From positions 34,203,406 through 34,267,405 of the forward strand of contig JAPFBE010000002.1 in assembly GCA_034336665.1 (NCBI GenBank): a stretch of 64,000 bases of DNA. The letters run 5' to 3'. Every line of letters begins with the position of its first letter. Positions within the stretch are counted from its first letter, which is position 1. Source of the DNA: Luscinia megarhynchos (lineage: Eukaryota > Chordata > Aves > Passeriformes > Turdidae). Made by a program: the position numbers and the translations under genes. Below the pieces are notes generated by a model. That model worked only from the letters and a program-made list of their open reading frames with translations. It was not told the origin of the DNA and did no database searches. Shown piece by piece: positions 1 to 14,216 of this stretch.

Positions 1-1190
1 TGACGGGTTCACAGAGTGAAATACAAACAAGTTTCCTCTTTTCACACATTTACAAAACAACTGAACAAAACAATTTCAAAGTGGGTTCTGCAGGTATGTT
101 TTGACTCTTAATTCTTTAGCCTTCTAGATAAAAGTGTGGAGAAATTTTAGACAAAGATATACAAAAATAATAAAAAAGCCCTAAGACTTCCCTCCTTGCA
201 CTACAAATAGAGAGCACCGGTAAGACGATAGGCCATAACCAGTTTGAAATGAATATTCAATTTTATCTCAAGATCTTGTGGCTGAAGCGCTATCAGAATC
301 CTTTTCCAAGCTACAGGTTTTTGGGAAGAAACAGAGTGATGAACAACTAAACAGTTTAAAGCTGGTTTGTTCTGTTTTGAAGCTTGGATTTCCTAACAGA
401 AGATATGGGGCGGGGGGAAAGGTAATATTTCCATGACACTATAAGTAGTTTTTAATAAAAATTTGAATGATAGGAAAAACCCCCCAACCTTGCAAATTCA
501 TCTGTTTTCTTTTCCCAGTCCAATCTTATAGAGCATTTCAAGAATGCTCATGTGAATACACTTGCCCTAAAACAAAAACTCGCCCCAGCTTCCAGGGGAA
601 TGGAATGAGGACAGTTTTGAACTAGTTTTGAAAGCCCTCTCATGCAGCAACAAGAGCTCTGCCTAACTGGAAGCAGACCTTCAAATTCTCCCATGTGTGT
701 AGTCATTTTCATTAGCTTTAAGAGAAAAAAAAACCCTGGACACAAAACACTGACACAAGTGATTATGGCATGACTCGTCTTTTGTTGTAAAACTAATAAG
801 ACAACACCATATTTTATGTTGGGTTAGATGCAATGCAGTTTCTTTTCAAATCATGGGATTTTTGGAAGTTTGTTTTTCAGGCAGTTTAGCAAGGCAACTA
901 TTAAGAACATACAACATTAATCAAGCAAAATTGCAGAGACATGATATCTACATGCCAAATACTCCAACCATCCCTCGTTTCTTGTTTTTCTAATTTGTTA
1001 TCAAAGAACTGATTGAATTACTCAAATTACAGCAGTGTAAGTGAGGAAAGCCAAGCTGAGAAATTGAAGCCAATGTTGCTGGCTAAAAAAAGCCAGCCTT
1101 ATCCCCCATTTCACAAACGTTTCACAAACAGGTTAGCACGAGTACTCTTCTCATAACCCAAATCAGTTCACAGAATCCATGTGTTTCATA

Positions 1191-1238
1191 ACAACAAAAA
1201 AAAGTAAAAAGAAAAAAAAAGGAAAAAGGAAAAAAAAT
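1191..1238. repeat. A-rich tract
   Basis: Runs of A with scattered G, C and T (AACAACAAAAA, GTAAAAAG, GGAAAAAGG). Low complexity. Confidence 0.8.
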
Positions 1239-4200
1239 CAATTCATGAAAGAAAATTCATGGAAACTAATTCAATATAAAGAGCTTTCAAAAATGTCTCT
1301 TAACTTCCAAAATCAGAGTCTTTGTTAAGCCACTAGTGTTCGAGCGCTTTGCGACCAGTTCAAACAGCAATTAATTAATGCAAACTAGCAAGAAAAAGAA
1401 ACAGTTTGGTTCAGGGGTTTTCCCCCTGAATTAAAGCTAACCCAATACAAAACCACATAGACCAGCACAGGACAGCAGTCAGGTGAGATACTAGGCGGAC
1501 ATCAGTTTGGAATATGTACTGAAGCACAAGACATTTTTGAAAGGCTAATAGGGACTGCTAAATACACAGAAGTAGGAAGACTAAGAGTAACCTGCTGAGG
1601 TTCTATATCACTCTCATTATCAGAAGACAACAAGCAGCCAGCTTTCTACAAGACTTCTGAAGTCACATAGCCTGCTGAACTCAATACAAGATAGATTAAG
1701 AGCCTAAAGCTGAGGACAGTCTCTGTTCCAAGGTCATCAATCTAGAATGCAATTGTAAAATACCTTTTTCAAACTACCTTTTCAAGAACAAACAGAAGTT
1801 CTGGTATCTTATGGATACTTTGAAAATCTTAAAGTCATATAAAAATAAAGGTAAGAGTAATCTATTAAAACTGTAACTGTATTGCTGTGAGAACTCTGTT
1901 CTACAAAACCAGATGTGTATAAAAATGGAAAACAGCTTACAATTGTTTTTAAAAGATGTCCCTTATATATAACTTTTTTACCCAAAGCCCTGTTATTAGC
2001 ATTTCCTTGACTTTCTGATGACACTAAGTGGCATTTAAAGGTCAGCAAGGAAGAGGCTGCAGATTGCCTGTGAGAGTGATTTGACTTCCTATTCCCTGTT
2101 CACACTGGTCAATAAAAATTTTTCAAAATGTCAAGTTCTTTTCTTGAGAGGTTGCTACAGACAAGCCTTTCTTCCGCAGCTCTTTGCCAAAACTCACATA
2201 TTTGAACTCCCAGTCTTGTTATGCAACTTCCTTCTCAGAAGTTTTTAAATCAGAAGTAATCAATTGAGTTGTTTTTAAGCACTCAAAGTACCAGATGTAT
2301 TAGCAAAGAGTAAGGGGTTTATTTTTTCCAAATCAGAAATAAAAAATAAAAGTATCATAAAGGATATAATTTTTTTTACAAGTGTGCTGTGGGTAAATAC
2401 GAAAGGTATGATTTACAGCAGGCAAACAAATCCATCTATTCAGTGACAGCAAGAATATTTATGCCTGCTAGAAATTTAAACTCTGTTAACGCAAACTTTT
2501 ATTGATTAGCTGAATGATACCACAACTGATTACACCTGGCCATATAAAATGCCAGACAGGTTATGTCAGACCTACTGCCCAAAGTGAACTTAAGAGGCTG
2601 CTTTCCCTGACACGACACTGGTATTACTGACACCACATTTGCACTAAAACTGACAACACAGAAACTGAATTAATCCAAGCTCCTGCTTCAAAACTGAAGC
2701 ATTATACTGCAGTCATGAGATTGCTTGGAGACACAGTTTAAAAAACTCAACAAAAAACAAACCCAAAAAATTTGTGACTACTCAGATTTTCCTTTCTAAC
2801 CAGCCACACTGAATACAGTTTGTTTTCTTGTACTCCCTGAAGCACTTGTGCTGACGGTCGGCAGTCAGAAGGAAAAAAAGTTAACCTTTTCCTGTTCTGA
2901 ACTGAAAAAAAAAAAAAACCAAGCCTTTTTATGCAATTTACTCTGCTTTATTATCTCACTGCATTTTGCTGTTGGTAGGAAATTATCTGGTCTCACATCA
3001 TAGTAATAAAAGAGATGAAACTATTTCATTCTTATAACAGTTATTTACACAGGATGTACTGTGTTGATTTTATATATGCCTGGCAAGTAGGCTCTCAAGT
3101 TCTTACTGTAAAAGTTTTGAGTTATATTTTGAAGTCTGTACAACTAGTGCTACCTTACACTTGTGAGTCTATCAGAGCATCTAGATAGCAGTTCCAGATC
3201 TTGTGGTCAGGGCCCATTTGGTAGACACCAGATCTTACACAGCCAGAACCAGAGATGTCTGAGAACATTCTGTCTCCTGTGCCCCTGCCAGTTCTTCCTC
3301 AGTGTGGCTGACCACATTCCTCTTGTTTCAGCACAGAGTTTTTCGATCAGAAATCCTAGTAGTGCTAGGTGCAAGGCAGTCACTTCCCATACAAAATCAT
3401 CCATTTTATCTCTCAGTGCTAAAGTGACCAATCTGCCAATCTACAGAGGTCACGAAAATTTTCCTATGACACAGGTCCACACCATCCGCAATTATGCTGT
3501 TTTTCTTCTTAATTGTCTTTATAATTAATTTTTTCCTTGTCCCTTAAGCGTAACTTCCCTTTCTAGAAGCTTATCTGATTACTTCTTCACTTAGGTAAGC
3601 TGATGTGATGGAAAGGGTCTCCACAGCTAAGAGTACAGCCTTGGTTTCCAGCTCCATCTGATTTATGTACACTTTGCAACTTCTGTGGTGTCCAATTTCT
3701 TTTCCAGTAGAAAAGCTGAAAGAACAACCACCCAAGGAAATGAACTTGTAAAATGGAAGCCTCCAGGAAAAAGGTTTTCCAGAACACACCAAGGGGCTTA
3801 GATTCACTGTGAATTTCTCAGTAGGGAACAAGTATGGGTATTCTGGCCCCTTCCACCACACTGAGGACAACAAGGGTGTGCAACTAGAGAGAGCTTCCAA
3901 GAACCTTCTTTAGTTTTTGTTATGCTTCTTATGCCTCATATACATAAAAGAAATAAAGCAATATTCAAAACTAATTTTCCATTTGAAAATCACAGGGATA
4001 CTGAATAAATATGGCAAAACCCACAAATAAAAACCCACATGTAAGCTGCCTACCCTTCTTAATGAACTGTCAAATACTATATTTTGAAGTTTAGGAATAT
4101 AAATATTTTACTCAAATCATTAGGAGGTTAGAAAACATGGATTGGGAATACATGAATTCCAGCTAAACATAAAAATGACTGTAAACTCTTGCAAACATAA

Positions 4201-7200
4201 AGAAACATTTGCAGTATCACCCACTACTACCACCTCCCTCAGTATTCTGCCACTCTCAGATGACAAATTTAATCTGATTCTCCAAAATTAAAGGAAGTAC
4301 CACGGCACATATAAAGCAGTAGAATACAAGTCTAGGAGTTCAACAATGTGCATTAATCAAGCAACTCAGAGATTGTCAAAGTCAGTTATATTTTTAAAAG
4401 ATTTTATGACAGATCTGTGCTTTGAGAATTCCTCAATGCTTTGAGAATTAAAGCTTTCAAAACACTTCTTGTGATTTAAAATTCAATGTATTTCCTCAAA
4501 ACAAATTCTCCTGTTTCTTGTTTTACTTTTCAGATTTTCTCAAGTCAGGATAACCTTCGTGCCTAATAAAACCTTTGGCTATTATTGCTATCAAATTCAT
4601 TTATGTCAAACTGTATTGAGAGACAATCAGTATCAAAAGTAATGGACACAATATATTTATTCCATTGCAGCAATAGATGCAAAAAAGGGAAGACAGGCTA
4701 ACCTGATTTATATTTTTGTTTTTGTATCACCTCTTCTGTAAGTGACAGCGTGTTTCAAACAAATTCACATTAAAAAAAAAAAAAAGTAGCATTCCAACAG
4801 AATTAGCAAAACCCGAACTTTCTTGACAGAATAGAGCAGCCATGTCTCAATAATTCAGAAGGTGAGAGCAGGTGGAATGCTGCCTGGTACTAATGGGAAG
4901 ACCCAAATGAATAAATGGGTGTTTGGAAGGCACACACATATAAATCCTTTGTGTCCTCTCCTATCAGTCTGGACACTGAACTCATTGCTGTAACCAGCAA
5001 GCTCATATCCTGTGGACCTTGTGAATCACAGCTGAGGAACTTGCTAAAAAGAAGAGAAACAATTACTTTGATTCAGAGCTGTTAGCACTGACAAGTCACT
5101 CTCAACTCGATGTAGTGAAAATACATTTGCTACAAATCTTGGTAATGCATAATTGATTTAATTTCTGTCACTGTGTGTTCTGTGAAGGAGTGAAAAACTA
5201 TTTTGCTGAAACTGAAGATATTTATTTAGCCACAAATGAAAGAAACTCAGGCTGCTAAACAATTTTTTCTGAACAAATGGGATCAGCAAAGCAAGGAATG
5301 GTATGTCAAAACAGCAAACTTCAGCTCAACATCACACAAACCAACATATTTTACACTTGATATTCCGCTACTCTCCAGATTCTCAATTTACAAAAATGCA
5401 GCTAAAGATGATGAGATACCAAATTATTGGGAGATACTTCAACATTGGTAAAAATCAAATGACATCCATGAAACAACCACAGGCTTCAGCATGTGTACAT
5501 TACAGGTATCTTTGTAAGAAGATTTGTTAAAACCAGCATGTTTTTTTAAAAAAAGAGACATGTGTCCAGTCCTTTAAAATGCCACTTTATAGTGCCATAT
5601 TACAGAGAAAACATGGACATATATGCACAACCTTTCAAAATATGTCAACCTCCTTTCTGCCCTTATGGTGCCCTGCAGCTGAGACCATCAGGCAGAGTGA
5701 CAGCACACAAAGCATGTGGGCTCTTTTTTAACTTTCTGAATGTGAGACATATTTTAAAAATCACTAAAATGCAAATATCTTTGCTTTAGCTTTGTGTATG
5801 TAAACCCTAGTGAGGAAAAATCCCATCATTAACACAGCACGGGAAACATTTTGGGATCAAATGTTCCTCTGTTCCTTGGCAGTTTAAAGGATACATTGCT
5901 ACCCATCACTCAGGTGGCAGGTAGGGAGTGAATGCTGAAGGTACAATCTGAAGTGAATTCCAAAATCAAGCTGAACTGAGGGTGACAGTCTAGGGTGCCA
6001 CCAGAGGCTTAGGACAAGCTTTGTTTGCATTCCATACAAGTGTAAAATGATTTATCTCGACTTTCAGAAGCATGTGGAAAACTCTGTGTCGCATTTGATG
6101 GAATGTTCTCTTTTTTCTTTTCCTTCTTTCCTTTAATATCATTTTGGGAAAATACCAGAATCACTTTACATCTAAAATGCACCCTCTTGGGACTGATTTA
6201 CATCTTTCTGGCTAGACTGCTAAAAACTTATCTTCCACAAGTCCAACACTTTCTGTCACAATGCACTGCAAAAATATGCCAACCTGTAAAAAAACCACCA
6301 TATTTTGAAAATAGATTTTTCATAACTGTCAAAAATACTGGTACATAAAGTCACAATGGGAAGAAATAATAATTTCAAAAGATTCCCAGAAAGGAATATC
6401 CAACAAAAGATAGAGAGTCAGCAAATCCAGCTACTCACATAACTTTCCTTTTTTTTTTTTGATAGCTACGTGCTTGTAATGAGAGATGTGCAGGGAATTA
6501 TAAAAGAATTGGTGAATCATAAAAGAAAATAAGAAAAAATGTGGAAAACATTACAAGTTTCTTTTTGGGTATTTGTCCAAGTTGGAATAAAAGCAGACGT
6601 GAAAGAAATACTGAAAGAACACATGAAGTGAGGATGGGAACAAAAACAATAATTGTGGCAAAAAATGAACATGTTCATGGGATTTGACCAGAAAGTAAGT
6701 CCTTGAAGAAATTCAGAGATGAAAGTCTGGAAAAGGAGAGAAGCACAGCAAAAAGCAGAAGAGTTCAGTGAATGTGATGATAAGAGTACTGCCTTACATC
6801 CTGGGGAAGGAATAACGAACTAAGGAGGCTGTGCAGGACAGAAATCATATTTTGTAAGAAAACTCCATGACTGTCCATATACTGGCCCAGAAAGATGTTG
6901 ATGCTCATGCTCACTTGTCATGAAGGCAGTGGGGGAAAAGTCAAATGAATAGAACTCAAAGCAGAAAAGACTTAGCACTGAAAGAAAAGGGGATTTATAT
7001 ATACAGATTTATGAATGTGTGATAAATACTTCTGTGGTAGGGATTTAATGCATAGTAAGACATGGAAATGAGGCAGAATGGAAGAAAATAACAAAGAAAC
7101 ATTTTGAAATCTACGAAGAAAGGTCCAAAAAGCAAATGAGAGATCCAAATAGAAAAACACATTTTAAAGTAACCTGAAGAAAGAATTACAGAGAAAAATT

Positions 7201-10200
7201 CACATGGACTCCAAAATTCAATTTAATCCCTAGTACAGAAAAAAAATAGGAAAATATTAAGCCGGAAGGAAAACAAGGGAAGAACATTAGAAAAGAGGCT
7301 ATTTACACTTTGTCTTGGAAGGACATTAGCAGATAGAATGAGAGCAATCTTGGAAGACTGAGAATGGAAAAAGCCACATTTTTGTAAGCTTGAAAAGTTG
7401 GTTTCTCCTTTCACTTATACTTTTGCACTACATGCAAATAGATTAGCTCAATCCAACAGTGTTGAACAACCAAGCGAAAAATCAAAATCTGTCTTTACTA
7501 ATGGTCTGGCAACAGACTTCAGGGAGTTCAAAAGGTCAAAGACTGACAACAGGAAAAAAAAAGACATTTTTCCACTGGTGTTAAGCATTCATCAATCAAA
7601 AAATGGATCAAAAGTCTTGAGCAAAATTAATTAATCACTGCAATACGAATTGATTTTCTCTAGAATTACAAATTCTTTTAAATCAATCAACCAATATTTT
7701 TAGTTCATGGAAGATAGGAGTTGTTACATCTGCAATATATGCAATATATGTTCTCCTGAAATTATTTTAAAAACTATCCGCAAATTCTTTTAACATATAG
7801 AAACTATTAAACCACTAGAGTTGATCATCTTCAATATATTTACATTGTAGATATGCCAATTTATACTGGAGGAGGAAATGGAAACTTTACATAAAACATA
7901 CAATTTTAAAAATATCTTCTTTAATGTCTGCATAGTCAATTTTTATGGCGACCAGAATTATGAATGGAATAGTTCCTGGCATGAAGTTTTTGGGTGTGTA
8001 TTTTTTTGGTTGGGGAGAAATAATTTCTGAGTCTTACTGAAAGTATTTTTATTCCACTTGAATTAGAAAGTGTTTTCTCCACATTTTAATGAAGGTGTTG
8101 TCCTTATGCAAGTTTTCCGGAGGCAAGAAACATGAATGATCAATCCTCAAAAGCCTTCGGTGTCTGCTGAAATTCTGACACATATGACTATTGACCTCTG
8201 AAAATCTCTTAGCTGTTGATGAATGAAGAAAATCTACTGAGATTCGAAGGCAAATTTTTACCAAGATCTGCAGAACTCTGGTTAAAGGTGTTGCTCTGAA
8301 CTATTCAAGCTCAGGAATCTGGCTTCCAGCTCCAGTCCTTATAATCCAATTCTGACACAAACGCTTTATTAATTTACAATGCATTCTTGCAACAACATTT
8401 CCCTTTGAAGTATGTGGTGACAGAAGGTGGTTAGCTAGAGGGAGACAAAAACAATCATCCAACTGTGAAAGCAAATTTTCAAAAAAGAAACTTTACACTT
8501 TGTAATGATAAAACAGCTGAAGATGTTACTGAAAAACAATATAACCTCTGAAGACTTTAAAACTTAAATTAGAAGAACAAATAAGCTTTTGAACTCTAAA
8601 ATTAGTGCAAATCTGAAAACAAACCGTAATTACAGGGTCACGAAGATGATTCTAGCAACATGAATCAGAAGTCTGCAGCCAGGAGTTTTACAGTTTCAAT
8701 TCGCTCTTACAGATGTCTGGATGTGCAGCTGTGCTTGTACATAACCTCTGTGCATACATACATGCAAACACAGGGATGCATGCACACACAGCTTATCACT
8801 TCAGTTAGCTCTTCCTGACATCTACTCGCATGTTGGTGCCTCCATGCACACATACTTATGCTGAGTCTGAAGCCCTAAGGGCTGCCTAAGCAAGCTCTCT
8901 AACTCTCTGCATCTTTCATGCTTTCAGGAGTTTCATGACAACTTCTGACTGCAAACTACAGCACTGGAGCAGACCAACCCTTTAACGAGATATGACAGCT
9001 TTCTGCAGAAGATAAAATCAAGAGACAAACTCACATCATGCTTACACATTGATGCCCAGGTACAGATGCCAACAAACCACTTTGAATTAAAACAGCTGAA
9101 TATTTATTCCCAGATCAGCATCAGTGGTCAGAAGTGCAGAGGAGTCAGGAGGACACCATGTGAGAGTATAGGGGTGAGGAGAAGGTTTAAAGACAACACT
9201 CTCCTGCTGGACAATGCATAGACTATATCCAGGTGTGCAACACAGCCACCTTCTGTTTCATAACACCTACAGATTGATACCTGCAGAAATTAAGTTTGTC
9301 TCTTTAAAGGAGGTGATTAATTTAGATTAAAAAATACATATGCTTACACTTCGAAGAAGTCAAGTGAATTAATCCCAGGATCTGAATCTTCCAAAACCAT
9401 GAAATTCAAATCCAAGCTTCCTCTCCATCCTGAAGGATGCTCCAAAGACTATCCTCTTTGGAGAAAAATCAACACCCTGATAAAGCTGGCAAACATCATT
9501 AACTGGGTTCAGAGGAACAGAGGAATAAAGAAGCAGAGCCCTCCCTCTGAATTTTCTTTGAAGTAATACTTTGACATTATTTTTAATATCCTTGGCCTTT
9601 AAGTCTTTTCCTACTGTGAATATTTTTCGCTATTCTTTCAACTCTAACTTTGTCTAGACCGCTCCATCTTCTAAATAAATGTGACGTGATAATATAGGAT
9701 ACTGCAAAGGGACTGGAACTATAGATGTGCTGGAGACAAGGCCATTTCAGCCTTTTCCCACTTTGGATATACACACGCATAAATTTTTAATTTTATCCTG
9801 CTTTGCAGTATACTGTAGCCTGTGAGGTTTCTCCAAGTTAAAAAGTGATATATCCTTAGGAAACCAGAGCTTGACTTGTGAATGTTTATTATTCGCAAGA
9901 AACTAATTTCCTACTCTGTATAGCCTTGTTTCATTGTGACTTTAGTGTGAAATACTAAGAAATCACATCTCTCCTATCTATTTATTTCCACGGTGTTGTA
10001 CTCCAATTCACTGGAGCGAACTCCCCACTGCTCAGTTTTGGCAGAAAATTTTCAAGCACAGTCCCAAATTTAACAGACAGTTAAAAACCTGTGACAATAG
10101 ATAAAACATATACCTACACTTGGACTTCAGCTGGCACAATTACAGTTTAAATAGGGCAACCAGTGCTGGGAATTCTGCTCACTTGTGGGTACTCACTGCT

Positions 10201-13200
10201 TCAGATAACAAAGAAAAACCTGCTTTTGCAACAAATTATTGGTTGGTGAAAGCCACTCCCTTCCTTTGCCACTGTTTGCAATTCATCTTCTACAAGACTT
10301 AACATGCTTACTTTGGGGTTTTCTCCTTCTCCAGTGAGAAAACGCTCTATAAATTAAGCAACTTTAAGGGGTTTATCTGCACCAGCTGTCCATCAAAAAG
10401 GAATGAAGGTCTTACGTTTTAAGAGATTACAGTGAAAGTGCCAGATGACTTTTGAGAACCTGAAGTAGGACAAGAAAGAACAATTCTAAAATGGACTAGT
10501 GTAGATAATAGGTAATAACTCATAAAGGACATGGTCCAAAGGCAGTTAAAACCAGCAGGAATTTTTCCATTGGCTCTAGTGAGTTCTGCATCGTGTCTCC
10601 AATGGTCAGTCTAACTGTATGACACCAAAAGAAAATACTACTCCAAACTATGCTGTCACTGTCATTTCTCCAGAAAATCTTGTTCCTCAGTATACTTTCA
10701 AGCTTAACGAAAATCATAACAATGCCAGCCGAGAAAGCATAGCTCTGATTTTTTAAACATAAAATTTGGTTCCAGATATCCATAATTCAGTCTCTTCTGT
10801 TAAACAAATTAACAAAGGACCTCCAACACAACACATATGAACTGGATCCCAACAAATAGTCAAGGAGTTGTTTTAAAAGCATGATCAAAACAGATTAAAA
10901 ACCAAAATCCATAGAATCCAATGCATGATCAGATACCCTATACTGATACATAACTAGTTGTGTAATTAATTGGCAAGCGTTTAAAAAACTAAAACACATG
11001 ATGTTAAACAGCATATGAGCATGTTTTCAAAGCTAAAAGACCTCTACTTTCACCCTTAGCATGATGCTTTCTTTGATGTAATTTTCAGCCACAGGAAATT
11101 AAAAGTAGAACAATACAATAAGCTCACAATCAAAACCGAAAACATTAAGAAGTCCTAAAGTATTGCCTTTCCATAGAAGGAGAATAAAGTGGTTTTCTTT
11201 TTCATAAATCAAAGAAGTTACATAGGATATATTTTCCCAGCTCCCTTTTTTCTCCCCCTTTTGGGCAAGGGGGGAGGAAGGTGTCACAAATTTGGATAGG
11301 CAAGTTGCTTTTAATTAAATACTAGAATAACTTTGTCTGACTTGTACAACTGCCAGTATTTTTAGTTGGTATTGTCTTTCTGACCTGTAACCCTTAAACT
11401 AGAACAAGGACCTTGTTTAACATTTGTTAAATTTAGGCAGCACCACTATCCACTATTACCCCCCTTCCACTGCTGCTGCACTAATCTCCCATGCCAGCTG
11501 CTCAAATGTTTACATCTAAAGGGCTTTCTCTGTTTGTACAGAAACAGTCTCTGCACAGTATCTCTCATCTGTACATTTGCCAGAATCAAGGCAAGAAAAG
11601 CCTCCCTGCTGGAATTCTTGATTAATAAATAGTCTTAAATGTTTCTTCTTCCCTTCCCCCTTCTGTCAAATCCATTGCCATTAGGTTTTTACAAGGCAAA
11701 CCTCTACAGTGCACTTTACTGGCCTGACTCTTGTCCTGTGCAAACAACTGTAAATCAGAACAAGCTCCATTTAGAGTCAATGAAATCACACCATCTCTGT
11801 GCTGAAACTCTGAGAGACTGAAATCAAGTTGCATACTTGATCATTTGCTGGGATAGAAAGAAGAAAATGTTACCATCAGAGAAGGGGAGTTGTGGGGAAT
11901 TTCACACTAACAACATAAATCTACAGGTAATCTCTCCATCTCACCATGTCAGTGCACTTCAGAGACTGCCTGCAAAATTCATAACCTACACACTGGTCCT
12001 ACCTGGCTCAGCAGGTCACCAAGGTACTGAACCAGCAAAACACCTAAACAGGTGCTTGGAATGGCACTGAAAAAGGCAGTGGGGCCAATGCCTACAGCTA
12101 CTCTACTTTTTAAGACCTATCTAGGGCCACATCTTGCTATTTGTCTTGATCTGCTTTCTCTTCTGTCCTTCCAGCTGAGCACTTCCAAACCCAGAAATAT
12201 TTTTCTAAGTTTGCCCAAGCGTTTTAAGATCTGCTTAAAAGTGCAAATGCTACTGAAAAAAAAAATTCAAGAAAGTGGAACTGACTACTTCATACTGTTG
12301 AAAAGCCTTTAAAAAGACTCGACTACTATTTGCCACATTCTTCCCCACTTCAGTTTTCATCCCAAAATGTTTCTTAGAATTCAAATGAAGTATTATACAC
12401 TTTAAAGAGAGTAGGAGAAAAAGCAATGCCTGAAATTATTAGTAGCCCTTTCTGCTAAGCTCCAAGGGGAGGAACAATATGCATAAAAGACTTAAAAAAC
12501 CTAATTCAACAGTCAGCTATTAAAAAAAAAAAAGAAGAGAGAATACGAAACAGCTACATAGACTACAGGTGCTATATGGTCTCTTTTTGTAATGATGAAC
12601 AACTGAGAAGCACACACACTCAGTGCTATACAGTCTTTGCTTCATGCAGACAACTCTTTGAGTTAAAGGAAGACCTGTAAGGGCCACTAAGCTTCATGTA
12701 GGTCTGACTTGCATGGGAGAACTAAGCCATAAAGTTCACTTAGGAAAACTTCCCCATCAAAGTAAAATGCATTGTGTCCTGTCAGCAAGTGTTTTGCAAA
12801 TCCTCCCTTACCTGCCATAAGATGTTATTGAGACACATGGTTTCACACGCTACCAAGCAGCTCAGTTTTGCCAACCAACAATAATGCACAGAACAAATAT
12901 GTGTGGAAATCATGAGATCATCTAATTAAAAGAAATGTTATTGTATGCCACTACTTTTAATGAAATCAAGCCTTCACTGTCCACAGAAGAGGCTGGAAAG
13001 AAACCAAATCCTATTAGTGCTCATGCCTCAGAAATTGTCTGCAAAAGAAAATAAATTATACCTTAACCAGTGCTGAAAATTTTTGCTGTATCTAAAATCT
13101 ACATATGCTAATAGGATATTTTAGACTAATATAATGAATCTTGGTTACATGGGATTTAGATTATGCCAGTACGTAACAGGTTTTACCGTCTAAAAAAATT

Positions 13201-13635
13201 TCCATTGTATATTAGAAATATGGAATCAATGACATTCTATTAGCCATTTCTGATTTCATCTAGTAGAGGATACTGGCATAAATACACACTAATCCCTTCA
13301 CTACAGCAGTTACCACTGGAAAGCCTGACAAGAAATTCCAACTGTGAAAAGCCTGATCCTGGTATAAACTTTTGTTTAAAGGTGGTATTTTCCAGACCAC
13401 TGCATGCTTGCCACTAAGAGCAATATGCTGAATGTGTTATGACCAAATGTGAATTACAAGGCTATTACAGACTATTAAGGGGTTCTGGTAATATTAATTA
13501 ACAAGAAAACAAAGCCTGAGTGGTTGACATGTCACTAGAAAAATCTCAAATGGAATTTTGAGTTTGTCTTTGGGTACTTTTTTAATGTGCTTTTATTAAT
13601 GCAAATTAAAAGCCATTGGTCTTCTTAGCTGCTGC

Positions 13636-13653
13636 TTTTTTTTTTTTTTTTTT
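13636..13653. repeat. Poly(T) tract (18 T)
   Basis: Eighteen T followed by CCCAG. No AATAAA is seen on the minus strand just ahead of the tract, so a retrocopy tail is not supported. Confidence 0.85.
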
Positions 13654-14178
13654 CCCAGTGAGTTAACTTCAGAACTTTTCAGTGAAATCAGTAACAAAAG
13701 ATGAATCAGACATAAAAGGATTTGGGTGGTTAAGGGCGTGTCACCAGGTCTTAATTAAACATCCGAGGGAGATATCTGAGCCAACTTATGCCAGACTGGC
13801 TGGGTACATCACCGTGCAGAGAATGATGCCATCAGCCCAGGTCTGGAATTGCCACACACAAGCCTAACTTAGCGTGCTCCTGTGAGGTTGTGCCTCCCTA
13901 AATCACAGTGGTCTGTGCTTTCCCATCAATAAGCCTGACACATATCCTTCTGATGTGCTTACTTCCAGTTTGGTGCCCGAATTCTGCTTCTGGCATGCTG
14001 AGCATAGAAACTGTGGAGAAACTATGCTTCTAACCTCCTGCCTAAATTCCAACAGGATCCATAAAACCTGCAAATCTCCTTCTTCATCAGGCAAGGGGCC
14101 TGATCCAATAGGTGTGTTTAAAGCACAACTAAGCAACTGGGCTTCACAAAAATGCAACTGCCTGAAAAGGCAGCTATG

Positions 14179-14216
14179 GTATTATATACCACGTATTATA
14201 TATATTATATACTATA
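14179..14216. repeat. AT-rich near-palindromic tract
   Basis: GTATTATATACCACGTATTA followed by TATATATTATATACTATAA; alternating TA runs able to fold back on themselves. Confidence 0.7.

Noticed and set aside
12780..12850. Minus-strand donor-like GGCAG|GTAAGG preceded by an open stretch (CLVACETMCLNNILWQ)
   Set aside because: No pyrimidine tract or acceptor at the right distance, and no similarity to COBL; a chance donor.
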